Below are positions 42,103-50,688 of a DNA stretch of 64,000 bases, one piece after another. Numbering within the stretch: the first letter of the stretch is position 1; every line of letters begins with the position of its first letter. Position numbers and translations under genes: made by a program. The notes below the pieces were generated by a model that saw only the letters and a program-made list of their open reading frames with translations, did no database searches and had not been told where the DNA came from. Origin of the DNA: Bacillus sp. HNG (GTDB lineage Bacteria > Bacillota > Bacilli > Bacillales > Bacillaceae_L); NCBI RefSeq assembly GCF_003400205.1, contig NZ_QUQV01000009.1:1-64000 (forward strand). The letters run 5' to 3'.

Positions 42103-43557
42103 ATGAACACACAATTACAAGTCAAAAGTCCAAAAATAATGGCCTTCATTTTAATGTTTGGTACCTTTATAGGGTTATTTGGTGAAACAGCATTAAACAT
42201 GGCATTAACAAATATTATGGGTGAGTTTTCAGTTAAACCTGCTATTGCCCAATGGCTGACAACAGGATATTTATTAGTATTAGCGATTTTAGTCCCAATT
42301 TCTGCCCTGTTGATGAAATGGTTCACTACAAGACAACTAGTTATCGGGGGACTAGTAATTTCATTATTAGGCGCAGTACTAGCTGCTCTCTCTCCTAATT
42401 TTGCAATACTATTAGCCGGTCGTATCGTGCAGGCAATTGGAACGGGTGTTTTAATACCGGTTATGACGAGTGTTCTTTTAATTATTTTCCCTGTTCATAA
42501 ACGTGGAGTTGTAATGGGGATCATGGGACTTGTTATTACTTTAGGACCTGCTTTAGGTCCAACACTTTCAGGGGTTATTATTAGTACGTTAGGTTGGCCA
42601 TATATTTTCTGGATTAGCTCTATTTTATATGTATTATTAACGTTTATTGCTGTGGTTAAAATTGAAAATGTTTCAGAAATTACGAAACCACAAATTGATT
42701 TTTCATCGGTTGCATTATCAACAATCGGTTTTGGCGGATTAATTTACGCATTGGCGTCGATGGCCGAAGCAGCAATGTCCTCGCCTATAGTTTGGGCACC
42801 TCTGCTAGTTGGAATAATCGCACTTGTATTATTTGGCGTGCGCCAAATGAAAATGGCACAGCCTATGGTTAATTTGCGTGTATTTAAGTACCCTATGTTT
42901 ACGTTAGGAACAGCGACGATGTTCCTCGGTATTTTAATGATTTTGTCAGCCGGTATTCTTTTGCCCATGTATCTAAAGGATGCTTTATTGTATAGTGCAG
43001 CAGTAGCTGGTTTATTATTACTTCCTGGTAATGCAGTCAATGTGGTTATGTCCCCCATTGTTGGTACTTTATTTGACAAATTCGGGCCACGTGTTTTCGT
43101 CATTATAGGTTCTATTGTTATTCTGATTGCAAATTTCATGTTTGCCTCTGTCATAACGGCAACAACACCTGGTTGGCAAATCATTGTAGCGTTTATGTTA
43201 TTCTTCTTTGGAATAACGATGGTCATGATGCCATCACAAACAAATGCCCTGAATCAATTGCCACGTGAATTATATGCTGATGGCTCAGCTGCCATGAATA
43301 CGTTGAATCAAGTAGCTGGAGCAGCGGGTACAGCGATCGCCATTACGTTATTTACAGCTGGTCAAAACAGTTATATTGCTGATTTTTCAAGCGCAACAAA
43401 GCCAGAAACTTTAGCGGCTGGTGTAAAATATTCATTTTATTTTGTTACTGGAATTTCAGTTGTGACATTCATTTTATCTTTATTGGTAAAAAAGGGATCC
43501 AGTGTAAAGGAAAAATCAGCATCAACAATAAAATCAGCAGAACCTGTACAAAACTAG
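42103..43557 (+). CDS. DHA2-type multidrug efflux MFS transporter (LmrB-like)
   Basis: A 484-residue transporter with about 14 helices. Signatures include NMALTNIMGEFSVKPAIAQW, motif C-like GLVITLGPALGPTLSGVI (DHA2 antiporter motif), and MMPSQTNALNQLP. ATG 42103 follows aaaaggaga; an in-frame ATG at 42013 lies upstream of the operator and is excluded. It resembles B. subtilis LmrB, which exports lincosamides and puromycin; the actual substrate is not known. Confidence 0.9.
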   Translation: MNTQLQVKSPKIMAFILMFGTFIGLFGETALNMALTNIMGEFSVKPAIAQWLTTGYLLVLAILVPISALLMKWFTTRQLVIGGLVISLLGAVLAALSPNFAILLAGRIVQAIGTGVLIPVMTSVLLIIFPVHKRGVVMGIMGLVITLGPALGPTLSGVIISTLGWPYIFWISSILYVLLTFIAVVKIENVSEITKPQIDFSSVALSTIGFGGLIYALASMAEAAMSSPIVWAPLLVGIIALVLFGVRQMKMAQPMVNLRVFKYPMFTLGTATMFLGILMILSAGILLPMYLKDALLYSAAVAGLLLLPGNAVNVVMSPIVGTLFDKFGPRVFVIIGSIVILIANFMFASVITATTPGWQIIVAFMLFFFGITMVMMPSQTNALNQLPRELYADGSAAMNTLNQVAGAAGTAIAITLFTAGQNSYIADFSSATKPETLAAGVKYSFYFVTGISVVTFILSLLVKKGSSVKEKSASTIKSAEPVQN

Positions 43558-43599
43558 TTGCACAGGAAAGCATTTAAGTTCAGAAGGAGATAATGGCAA

Positions 43600-44043
43600 A
43601 TGGGAAATCAGTATAAAAATATTCTAGTAGCTGTAGACGGTTCCAAAGAAGCAGAATACGCATTCCACAAATCAATCGATCTTGCAAAAAGTAATAAGGG
43701 TTCAAAACTAACCATTGTAAATGTAATCAATACTCATTCATACAAAGGTTTTGATCGTTCAATGCTTGATCGTGCCCAGCAGCTAGCGGATGAGTTAGTT
43801 AATGATTATAAGGCAGAAGCGCTAACAAAATGCCTCTCAGATGTGAAGGCAGTCATCGAATATGGCTCCCCAAAAACAATGATTACAAATGAAGTTGCAG
43901 ACTTTATCGATGCGGATTTGATTATTTGTGGTGCTACAGGGATGAATGCCGTTGAACGTTTCATTACCGGGTCCGTATCTGGAGCTATCGTACGTTCGGC
44001 AAAATGTGATGTTTTAGTAACACGAAAACCAGAGCAACTGTAG
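43600..44043 (+). CDS. Universal stress protein (UspA family)
   Basis: A 147-residue protein: ILVAVDGSKEAEYAFHKSID at the N terminus and the ATP-binding G-x2-G-x9-G-S motif in GATGMNAVERFITGSVSG. The site aaggagat precedes ATG. It lies 42 bp after the efflux gene and ends at a strong terminator, so it may be carried on the same transcript. Confidence 0.92.
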   Translation: MGNQYKNILVAVDGSKEAEYAFHKSIDLAKSNKGSKLTIVNVINTHSYKGFDRSMLDRAQQLADELVNDYKAEALTKCLSDVKAVIEYGSPKTMITNEVADFIDADLIICGATGMNAVERFITGSVSGAIVRSAKCDVLVTRKPEQL

Positions 44044-44077
44044 GAGCAAATGAAAGGATAATTTACTCTTTTTATTC

Positions 44078-44120
44078 AAGAAACCATTCGTAAAGCTGTT
44101 TTCGAATGGTTTCCTTTTTA
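44078..44120 (+). terminator. Rho-independent terminator
   Basis: gaaaccattcg (44080-44090) pairs with cgaatggtttc (44103-44113), followed by cttttt. It ends the uspA-like gene. Confidence 0.88.
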
Positions 44121-44570
44121 AGATATAAGAATATTATTCGTGATATTATTGATAATGTCACCTCTACTTATTACACCTATAACCCGACCAGCCCCATTGA
44201 CTACGGGCAATTTTTTGAAACGATGCTTGGATAATAAACGCATGGTACTTTCAAAATCATCGTCAGGTGATACGAAGAGAAGATTTCTCTTGGTCATTAT
44301 TTCTTTTACAGGTGTATCTAGCTTTTCCCGTACAACATCTTCCAATTCCCCATCCTCTATTAAATAAACAATTCCAGCAATCCCAATAGGTTTTGGAGTC
44401 AGATAGCGTAGTACATCCCCATCTGTTACGATTCCGACTAAATGTCCTTTGTCATCAACAACTGGCACACCGCCAATTCGATTTGTTTTAAGAATAAGTA
44501 ACAATTCTTTGATAGTATTGGAAGGCTTTACGGTAAATACATTTGTAATCATGAAATCTCTTACCTTCAT
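44118..44570 (-). CDS. CBS-domain pair protein
   Basis: A 150-residue protein made of two CBS motifs: VRDFMITNVFTVKPSNTIKE ... GIVTDGDVLRYL and VKEIMTKRNLLFVSPDDDFE ... VIGVISRGDIINNI. Such stand-alone pairs bind adenine nucleotides and act as sensors. ATG 44570 has GGGAG nine bases upstream, better than TTG 44576. The partner protein is unknown. Confidence 0.9.
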   Translation of the reverse strand: MKVRDFMITNVFTVKPSNTIKELLLILKTNRIGGVPVVDDKGHLVGIVTDGDVLRYLTPKPIGIAGIVYLIEDGELEDVVREKLDTPVKEIMTKRNLLFVSPDDDFESTMRLLSKHRFKKLPVVNGAGRVIGVISRGDIINNITNNILIS

Positions 44571-44684
44571 TGTCAATCGCTCCCTTTATTTTGTAACCGT
44601 ATACATTTGGGTGTATTAATATTCTAGCACAATTTTTAATCAGCTTGTCATTTAGGAATTTGACAAATTTGTAAAAGGTTTTAT

Positions 44685-45437
44685 CTATTTTCTTACCCAG
44701 TCTCTCGTGTTCACTTCAAACTCCGCATGGTCTCCAAGCGCATGTGGAACTTGAATGCTTATGACGACTGTATGATTAAGAAAGTAAGAAAAGATTCCAT
44801 AAGGATTTTCATTTGGGTCTGGGTGATCAGCCTTATGAAAAGCCTTAATAAGATCTTGGTTATTAAACGTGTTCAAATATTCAATGATAGCATCTTGTTT
44901 TTCCTTATTTGGATCAGGTGGATTCTCCCAATCGATATATTTTGCCTTTTTTAATGTTTCAATAAAAGGTTCATCAATTACAAATAGATCAGGTAATCTA
45001 ATTTTCTCTCCTTTTTTGAAATCAATATTGGTGGTGAACAGAAGATGGGTCGGATACATACCACCGTTATAATTACCAGTATATTGAACACTGAAAGTAT
45101 CCGATTCTGGAAGTATGACCTCGTAATCCATTTTGAGTGGAGCATCCCCATCCTGATATTGGTTCAGAAAAAGAATGGCATCCTCTTTAATACGGTTATT
45201 GATGCGTTGTTCCAATTCTTCATTTTGCATGTTTACTAACTGTGGATAGTGAATCGTTAACTTTCCGTTCTGATATGATGTTGTATCAACTTCAAAAGGC
45301 TCAGCATTTTCTTCATCTGCCGCTTGTTGTGGTGGTTTATTGTCAACGTCATCTGTATGTTGCACTGGTGCAGTTTGTTGGCTTTGACATCCTGCTAAGA
45401 TAATGGCTAAAGCAAAAGCAACGAGAATTTGCTTCAT
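44685..45437 (-). CDS. Lipoprotein with DUF3298 (RsiV/PdaC-like) domain
   Basis: A 250-residue lipoprotein: signal and lipobox ALAIILAGC (Cys at 17), a Gln/Asp-rich linker, then a domain that resembles the DUF4163-DUF3298 pair (VDTTSYQNGKLTIHYPQLVN, NNRIKEDAILFLNQ, GGMYPTHLLFTTNIDFKKGE, RLPDLFV). Related domains occur in RsiV and PdaC on the outer membrane face. There is no linked sigma or deacetylase gene here. The site AAGGAG precedes ATG. Confidence 0.82.
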   Translation of the reverse strand: MKQILVAFALAIILAGCQSQQTAPVQHTDDVDNKPPQQAADEENAEPFEVDTTSYQNGKLTIHYPQLVNMQNEELEQRINNRIKEDAILFLNQYQDGDAPLKMDYEVILPESDTFSVQYTGNYNGGMYPTHLLFTTNIDFKKGEKIRLPDLFVIDEPFIETLKKAKYIDWENPPDPNKEKQDAIIEYLNTFNNQDLIKAFHKADHPDPNENPYGIFSYFLNHTVVISIQVPHALGDHAEFEVNTRDWVRK

Positions 45438-45615
45438 TTAACTCACTCCTTCTAAAAATTTATTGTTCCTTCTATTTTATTTCAACCAAGATTGGAAATG
45501 AAAATTAGTTGACCTATTAATACGTGGTTGATATCATTTAATTATTGTTAAGGTAAACTTTGTTTCTTATTAGAAAACTTTTTTGCATCTTACGATTACT
45601 ATAGAAGGTGAAAAC

Positions 45616-46713
45616 ATGAATCTACAGACAGATGTTTGTATTGTGGGTGGAGGTCCGGCAGGTGCTTTGCTTGGCTATCTTTTAGCTGAGAAAGGAATAT
45701 CTACAATCGTTGTTGAGCGCACTTCAGGAAACGAACGTGAATTTAGAGGTGAGCACATTAACGCAGAAACGGAAGCCATTTTAACAGAACATCATCTTTT
45801 CGATAAAATAGAGGCACTTGGATTATTAAAAATGAAAAAAGTTGAATATTATTATGGAAGAAATATTGTAAAATCAATCACTCCAACAGTCGAGGATCAC
45901 GTTGGTATTCATATTCCGCAGCCACATTTTTTAACTGCAGTTTCTAAAGAAGCAACGCGGTTTCCAAATTATCAATTGCTTTTAAATACCAGTGTCACGG
46001 AGTTAGTTCAGGACGAAAAAGGAAACTATACAGGTGTGAAAGCAAAACAGAATGGACAAGAAATCAATATCTCAAGTTCAATCGTGGTAGGCACGGATGG
46101 CCGATATTCAACTGTTCGAAGACTTGCGGGTATTGCAGCATCGGAAGAAACACATGGTTATGATGTGCTATGGGCTAAAATTCCTGCACCTGCTGGTTGG
46201 GAGCCGTCAACCAAAATGGTTCTTGTCAATGGTCATCAACTTGCATTGTTCACGCAAACAGGTGGAATGATTCAAATCGGCTGGAACATTGAAGAAGGCA
46301 CCTTTAATACTTTACGGAAGCAACCGCTAGAACCATTCTTGGAACCACTTTTAATAAGTTTTCCAGAATTAGAACCAATCGTTCGTGAGCATATCCAATC
46401 CTGGAAAAATTTTGTTTGTTTAAAAGTGTTCAGTTCAACAGCAGACACGTGGGTGAAAAATGGTCTTGTCATCCTAGGAGATGCCGCTCACACGATGACG
46501 CCAACGGCTGCGATCGGAATTAACTGTGCGATTAAAGATGCACACGTTTTGGCACCTATTCTCGAGCAAGCCTTACTCGATGGAGACTTTAGCGAATCAC
46601 GATTAAAAGAATTCGAGATCGCAAGACGAGATGAAATTGAACAACAACAAGAAATGCAATTCCAAAAAGAAGAGTCATTCCAAACCAATTTTTTAGAAGT
46701 GGTTGGTCATTAA
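45616..46713 (+). CDS. FAD-dependent monooxygenase (PHBH family)
   Basis: A 365-residue flavoprotein with the N-terminal dinucleotide motif VCIVGGGPAGALLGYLL, the FAD-ribose contact GDAAHTMTPTAAIGIN near 285-300, and the middle DG motif in VVGTDGRYSTVRRLAG. These mark class A aromatic hydroxylases and related epoxidases. ATG 45616 has gaaggtg upstream; the earlier in-frame start at 45583 does not. The substrate is unknown; B. subtilis-like relatives act on quinones or antibiotics. Confidence 0.9.
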   Translation: MNLQTDVCIVGGGPAGALLGYLLAEKGISTIVVERTSGNEREFRGEHINAETEAILTEHHLFDKIEALGLLKMKKVEYYYGRNIVKSITPTVEDHVGIHIPQPHFLTAVSKEATRFPNYQLLLNTSVTELVQDEKGNYTGVKAKQNGQEINISSSIVVGTDGRYSTVRRLAGIAASEETHGYDVLWAKIPAPAGWEPSTKMVLVNGHQLALFTQTGGMIQIGWNIEEGTFNTLRKQPLEPFLEPLLISFPELEPIVREHIQSWKNFVCLKVFSSTADTWVKNGLVILGDAAHTMTPTAAIGINCAIKDAHVLAPILEQALLDGDFSESRLKEFEIARRDEIEQQQEMQFQKEESFQTNFLEVVGH

Positions 46714-46747
46714 AAGTATGCAGATTAGCGCTGCATGCTTTTTTTGC
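46713..46747 (+). terminator. Rho-independent terminator
   Basis: aagtatgcag pairs with ctgcatgctt (46716-46739, one mismatch) and a T tract follows. It ends the monooxygenase gene. Confidence 0.75.
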
Positions 46748-46760
46748 GTGATGCAAAATG

Positions 46761-46830
46761 GCTAAAAATAGTATTTAGAAATTAAGAACAGTATTTTGAG
46801 ATTAAAAACAGTATTTCAGAATTAAAAACA
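46761..46830. repeat. Tandem array with 20-bp period
   Basis: Three near copies of a 20-bp unit, aatagtatttagaaattaag (46767), aacagtattttgagattaaa (46787) and aacagtatttcagaattaaa (46807), followed by a partial aaca. The unit spacing is exactly 20 bp, as in the arrays near 6121, 23109 and 59041. Confidence 0.85.
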
Positions 46831-46936
46831 AGAAAGTGCGTTTTAACAAGTGGACGTTAAAGAAAAGAAAGGAATTTTCCTGTTTCTACCGAATTAAAAC
46901 TATAGCTATCATTAAAACAGGGGGAACACAAATACA

Positions 46937-47500
46937 ATGAATCTAGTCAAAATAAAGGGAGAAAAAGTAACCTTACGTCAAGTAGAAAAAGAAGATTTAC
47001 CAACGCTTTGGGAGATGCGCTATGGTGACCTTAATCCAGAATGGAAAAAGTGGGATGCGCCCTATTTTAGCCATAAGTTCATTGATAAAGAAACGTATTT
47101 AAAAAAAGTCGAACACCAACTCACCATGCAACACCATCCACTAGATCAAATGATTATTGAAGCGGATGGTCAAATCATTGGGACGGTCATTTTTTACTGG
47201 GAAAGTGAGGCAACCAGATGGCTTGAAATGGGAATTGTCATCTATCTTCCTGAATATTGGGGCAATGGATACGGAACGGAGACAATAAAGTTATGGATTG
47301 ATTATTTATTTGAAACAATCCCATACATCGAAAGGGTTGGGTACACGACATGGTCTGGAAATCATCGGATGATCAAGGTTGGCCAAAAGCTAGGAATGAC
47401 ACTCGAAGCACGGATGAGAAAATGCCGCTATTATAATGGCGTCTACTATGATTCGATTCGAATGGGGTTACTTAGGGAAGAATGGGAACAAATGAAATAA
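46937..47500 (+). CDS. RimJ/RimL-type GNAT N-acetyltransferase
   Basis: A 187-residue acetyltransferase: VTLRQVEKEDLPTLWEMRYG at the start and the acetyl-CoA loop LPEYWGNGYGTETIKLWIDY followed by GNHRMIKVGQKLGMTLEARM. It resembles the ribosomal-protein Ala acetyltransferase group, whose Bacillus members have varied substrates. The site aggggga is somewhat distant from ATG. A strong terminator follows. Confidence 0.88.
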   Translation: MNLVKIKGEKVTLRQVEKEDLPTLWEMRYGDLNPEWKKWDAPYFSHKFIDKETYLKKVEHQLTMQHHPLDQMIIEADGQIIGTVIFYWESEATRWLEMGIVIYLPEYWGNGYGTETIKLWIDYLFETIPYIERVGYTTWSGNHRMIKVGQKLGMTLEARMRKCRYYNGVYYDSIRMGLLREEWEQMK

Positions 47501-47505
47501 TATGT

Positions 47506-47540
47506 TAGACCTGCATTTCAGGCGAAATGCAGGTTTTTTA
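47506..47540 (+). terminator. Rho-independent terminator
   Basis: acctgcatttc (47509-47519) pairs with gaaatgcaggt (47524-47534), followed by ttttt. It ends the acetyltransferase gene and faces the converging molybdoenzyme gene. Confidence 0.88.
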
Positions 47541-47552
47541 GATGCTATTTGA

Positions 47553-50039
47553 TTACTCCCTTTCCAGGTCCATTCTTGTTACTTTTAGGTCAGCTTGCTT
47601 AAAATGTGGAAGCTTCTCGATGTTTCGGTATGGCATATAGGGCGGAATATCCACATTATTCATGGATAACGGAACCTCAATTTGATCCCCAATATCAGCG
47701 CGATAGGGTGGCATCATTTTATTGGCCCTTGCCAATTGTTCAAGGGTATAGCCATTTTTAGATGCGATTTCCGGTAAAGATATCTGGTCCGTTATGGTTA
47801 CTGTTTTTCGTAGTTTTTCAATCCGACAGGAGGATTGTTTAAATGTGGGTTGCCTTGACAAAGGGTCGGTATAATCAGCGGTTAATTCGTTGGCAGCTTG
47901 GTTATTCTCCCAGGTTCCATAATGAAAGGGAACGAATACTAAGCCTGGCTGGACTGTATCTACAATTCGGGTTGGAACCTGAATGGAACCACGAGGTGAG
48001 ACAATTTTCACCATTTCTCCAGGAAGAAGCCCTAGCTTTTTGGCATCCACCATATTGATTTCTACATAACCCTGTGGCGCGATCATCTGTAGATAGGGGG
48101 AACGGGCTGTTTTTGTTCGGGTATGCCAGTGCCAAACAAGCCTACCAGTCGTTAACCAAAATGGATATTCAGCGCGTGGAACTTCCACGGGTGGTACATA
48201 GTAAGTTGGATACAATATCGCTCTTCCATTTGGATTCAGATCCTCATATTCTCTTTTCGTTCTCGGGCGCCCGGTAAATAAATCTTTCCCGTAGGACTGT
48301 GTGTAATCACTTGCGGTATGAAAAGTGAAATCCGAATATAGTCGTGGTGTTCCTATTGGATTCTCTTCATTGACAGGCCAGCGCAAGCCATTATATTTTT
48401 CAAGTTTCTCATAGGTTATTCCTGTCATGTCAGGTGGCCGACCTTTTGAAACCTTTTTCCATTCTTCAAAGCATTCCTCTGGGGTTGTATAGGTAATCAA
48501 TGGGTTTCCATCCTTGTCTGTAAATCCCATTCGTTTCGAAAAATCAAGCAAGATCTCAAAATCAGAGCGAACCCCATTCGGTGGATCGACGGCTTTTCTC
48601 AACAGATTTATTCGTCGGTCTGCGTTCTCCATTGTTCCTTCGATTTCTCCCCACATGGCAGGAGGTAGGACGATGTCTGCAACCTCTGTTGTTTCAGTTA
48701 AAAAGGGGTCCTGGACAACAACAAATGTGTTTTCAAATGCTTTTCGGGCTTGATTCCGATTAGGTAAGGAAACCATTGGATTCGTGAAAATATTCCAAAA
48801 TAAACCAATTTTTCTTTGTTCCATTAAATTAACAATTTCTTCAATCCCCTTTTCGGGACCAATTTCAAGCATTGACGGGTCTACATTCCACAGTCGTGCC
48901 ATTTCATCGATATGTTTTGGGTTACTAGGATTCCGCTGGCCGGGGTATGTTCCCACTCCGCCAACGGTTCGATTAGCTGACGAACTTGGCTGACCTGCCA
49001 TATGAAGTGGTCCACATCCAGGTTTTCCAATCAGGCCCCGAATGAGATGGAGGTTATTAACCGCAACACATGCGCTTGTTGCATCAGCACTTTGAAAAGC
49101 ACCTTGAAGGGTCGTGGATACGAGTGTCGTCGTTTTACCAAGATGACTAGCTGCCAGTTTTATTTTTTCAACAGGGATTCCGGTAATTTGCGATGTTATT
49201 TCAGGAGTCCAAGGTTCAACAGCTTTCCTTAATTTTTCGTATCCAATGGTATGTTTAGAAATAAAGGACTGATCCACATGTCCATTTTTTATAATCAAAT
49301 GAAGAATGCCATGCATAAGGGCAAGGTTGGTTCCTGGGGTTATATGAAGGAATAAATCTGCTTCTTTGGCGGTTAGCGTTTTTCGTGGGTCAGCTACAAT
49401 TATATAAGGATTTCCCGTTCTATTTTTTCGTGCTATGATTCTTTCGAAAAAAACAGTCCCAGTTTCAGCAGGATTATGCCCAAGCATGAACACTGTATCC
49501 GCTAGATCGAGGTCATCGTATGAAGTGGGGACACCGTCAGAGCCAAACGATTCAATTAAGCACCATTCGATGGTTGCGGTGCAAAGACGGGTGTTTGCAT
49601 CAAGCAAATGTGAACGTAAACCGGCACGTCCGATTTTTGCAATTGTATAATAGGTTTCAAGAGTGGATTGTCCAGTCGAATATATAGCGACTCCATTAGG
49701 GCCAATCGTTCGCAATGTTTCTTTTGCTTTTTCAACGAAGAGACCCATAGCTTCATCCCAAGAAGAAGTCACGAGCTTGCCAGACTTATTGCGAATGAGA
49801 GGAGATAATATTCGATCAGGGCTATTGTTTGCATACCACTGATTTTCCCCTTTCGGGTCAAGTCTTCCGCGGTTGACAGGATGATCTGAATTTCCCTTGA
49901 TTCCAACAATTTTATTGTCTTTTGTTGCGATATAGCATCCGCAGCCAATCGAACAAATATTGCATGTACTATATACCCATTTTTCAACTTCACCTTGTGT
50001 GTACACATTCATATCGGTTCGACTTTCGAACCCTGCCAT
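47553..50039 (-). CDS. Molybdopterin oxidoreductase with altered Fe-S motif and LysM-like tail
   Basis: An 828-residue enzyme of the DMSO reductase superfamily, nearest in build to assimilatory nitrate reductase/formate dehydrogenase catalytic subunits. Near the N terminus C26-x2-C29-x3-C33-x27-D61 replaces the usual fourth Cys by Asp (GRLDPKGENQW instead of LCxKG). A Cys in NTRLCTATIEW is the expected Mo ligand. The Moco dinucleotide-binding domain covers about 625-740 (WLTTGRLVWHWHTRTKTARS). The last 80 residues contain a LysM-like stretch (ISLPEIASKNGYTLEQLARA, then GDQIEVP). No Tat signal is seen, so it is cytoplasmic. Of three consecutive ATG codons, 50039 has the best spacing to AAAGGGGG. 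Its start overlaps the preceding gene. Confidence 0.88.
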   Translation of the reverse strand: MAGFESRTDMNVYTQGEVEKWVYSTCNICSIGCGCYIATKDNKIVGIKGNSDHPVNRGRLDPKGENQWYANNSPDRILSPLIRNKSGKLVTSSWDEAMGLFVEKAKETLRTIGPNGVAIYSTGQSTLETYYTIAKIGRAGLRSHLLDANTRLCTATIEWCLIESFGSDGVPTSYDDLDLADTVFMLGHNPAETGTVFFERIIARKNRTGNPYIIVADPRKTLTAKEADLFLHITPGTNLALMHGILHLIIKNGHVDQSFISKHTIGYEKLRKAVEPWTPEITSQITGIPVEKIKLAASHLGKTTTLVSTTLQGAFQSADATSACVAVNNLHLIRGLIGKPGCGPLHMAGQPSSSANRTVGGVGTYPGQRNPSNPKHIDEMARLWNVDPSMLEIGPEKGIEEIVNLMEQRKIGLFWNIFTNPMVSLPNRNQARKAFENTFVVVQDPFLTETTEVADIVLPPAMWGEIEGTMENADRRINLLRKAVDPPNGVRSDFEILLDFSKRMGFTDKDGNPLITYTTPEECFEEWKKVSKGRPPDMTGITYEKLEKYNGLRWPVNEENPIGTPRLYSDFTFHTASDYTQSYGKDLFTGRPRTKREYEDLNPNGRAILYPTYYVPPVEVPRAEYPFWLTTGRLVWHWHTRTKTARSPYLQMIAPQGYVEINMVDAKKLGLLPGEMVKIVSPRGSIQVPTRIVDTVQPGLVFVPFHYGTWENNQAANELTADYTDPLSRQPTFKQSSCRIEKLRKTVTITDQISLPEIASKNGYTLEQLARANKMMPPYRADIGDQIEVPLSMNNVDIPPYMPYRNIEKLPHFKQADLKVTRMDLERE

Positions 50040-50041
50040 CA

Positions 50042-50485
50042 TCATTCCCCCTTTGAAACGGTTATAGGCTCTGATCTGTATAATGGTGGAATTATATAAC
50101 GTGATTCTAACTTACCGTAGATTTTTTGAATCGTCGGAACAGCCTTTTCTAATTGGTCATGCAGGCTTTTAGCTAGTATTTCTTTCTTGTTTAAGACATC
50201 AGCTGGTGCAGTGTTCATCCACCTTGAAGCCCGTATCCATGCCCGATAGGTGGGATCAAACGTTTCATTGCTTCTATATAAAATAGAAATCACTTCACGA
50301 AAATCCATTTTTTGAAGAGAAGATTGTTGTAAGAGGTACATTGCTTCCCAAAGCTTTACCTGTTGCTCATGGAATAAAGGGGCTAGAATCATTTCGAGAG
50401 GGTTTTGATTAACGGGAAAATCCTTAAGCAATTCCTGAATTAGCTGATAGCTCTTATAAAAGTGGTTATAAAGCTCTGAATGCAC
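50042..50485 (-). CDS. Helical partner protein of the molybdoenzyme, unknown
   Basis: A 147-residue, mostly helical soluble protein (YNHFYKSYQLIQELLKDFPV, QQVKLWEAMYLLQQSSLQKM, YRAWIRASRWMNTAPADVLN, ending PPLYRSEPITVSKGE). Its stop lies at the start of the molybdoenzyme gene, so translation is coupled. Small helical proteins in this position usually are maturation chaperones (TorD/NarJ-like) of molybdoenzymes, but no TorD signature is visible. It could also be a subunit. ATG has AGGAGAGGAT upstream. Confidence 0.6.
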   Translation of the reverse strand: MHSELYNHFYKSYQLIQELLKDFPVNQNPLEMILAPLFHEQQVKLWEAMYLLQQSSLQKMDFREVISILYRSNETFDPTYRAWIRASRWMNTAPADVLNKKEILAKSLHDQLEKAVPTIQKIYGKLESRYIIPPLYRSEPITVSKGE

Positions 50486-50642
50486 ATCATCCTCTCCTTT
50501 CTATTCATGTCAATCTATGCAGGAAGGGCTGGATTTATGTGCTGGTTAGATACATTATATCTACCCGGGACTATGTAACTATCCTTACCCACGAAAAATT
50601 TCCAATTCTAATTGACACCCTTTATATGGCATTGTAATATTG

Positions 50643-50664
50643 TATATGAACATATGCTCATATA
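50643..50664. promoter_or_regulatory. Probable CzrA/SmtB-type metal-responsive operator
   Basis: TATATGAACATATGCTCATATA is built of the perfect arms TATATGA (50643-50649) and TCATATA (50658-50664) with CATATG in the centre. This matches the 12-2-12 type imperfect palindrome bound by ArsR/SmtB metal sensors. It lies 25 bp before the first gene of the operon that encodes such a sensor (51754). Confidence 0.7.
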
Positions 50665-50688
50665 CTTTATTTGGGAGTGTGGATTAGT

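Noticed and set aside
47843-49650. Several plus-strand frames opposite the molybdoenzyme gene
   Set aside because: Shadow frames of a real 828-residue gene; no sites and no family likeness.
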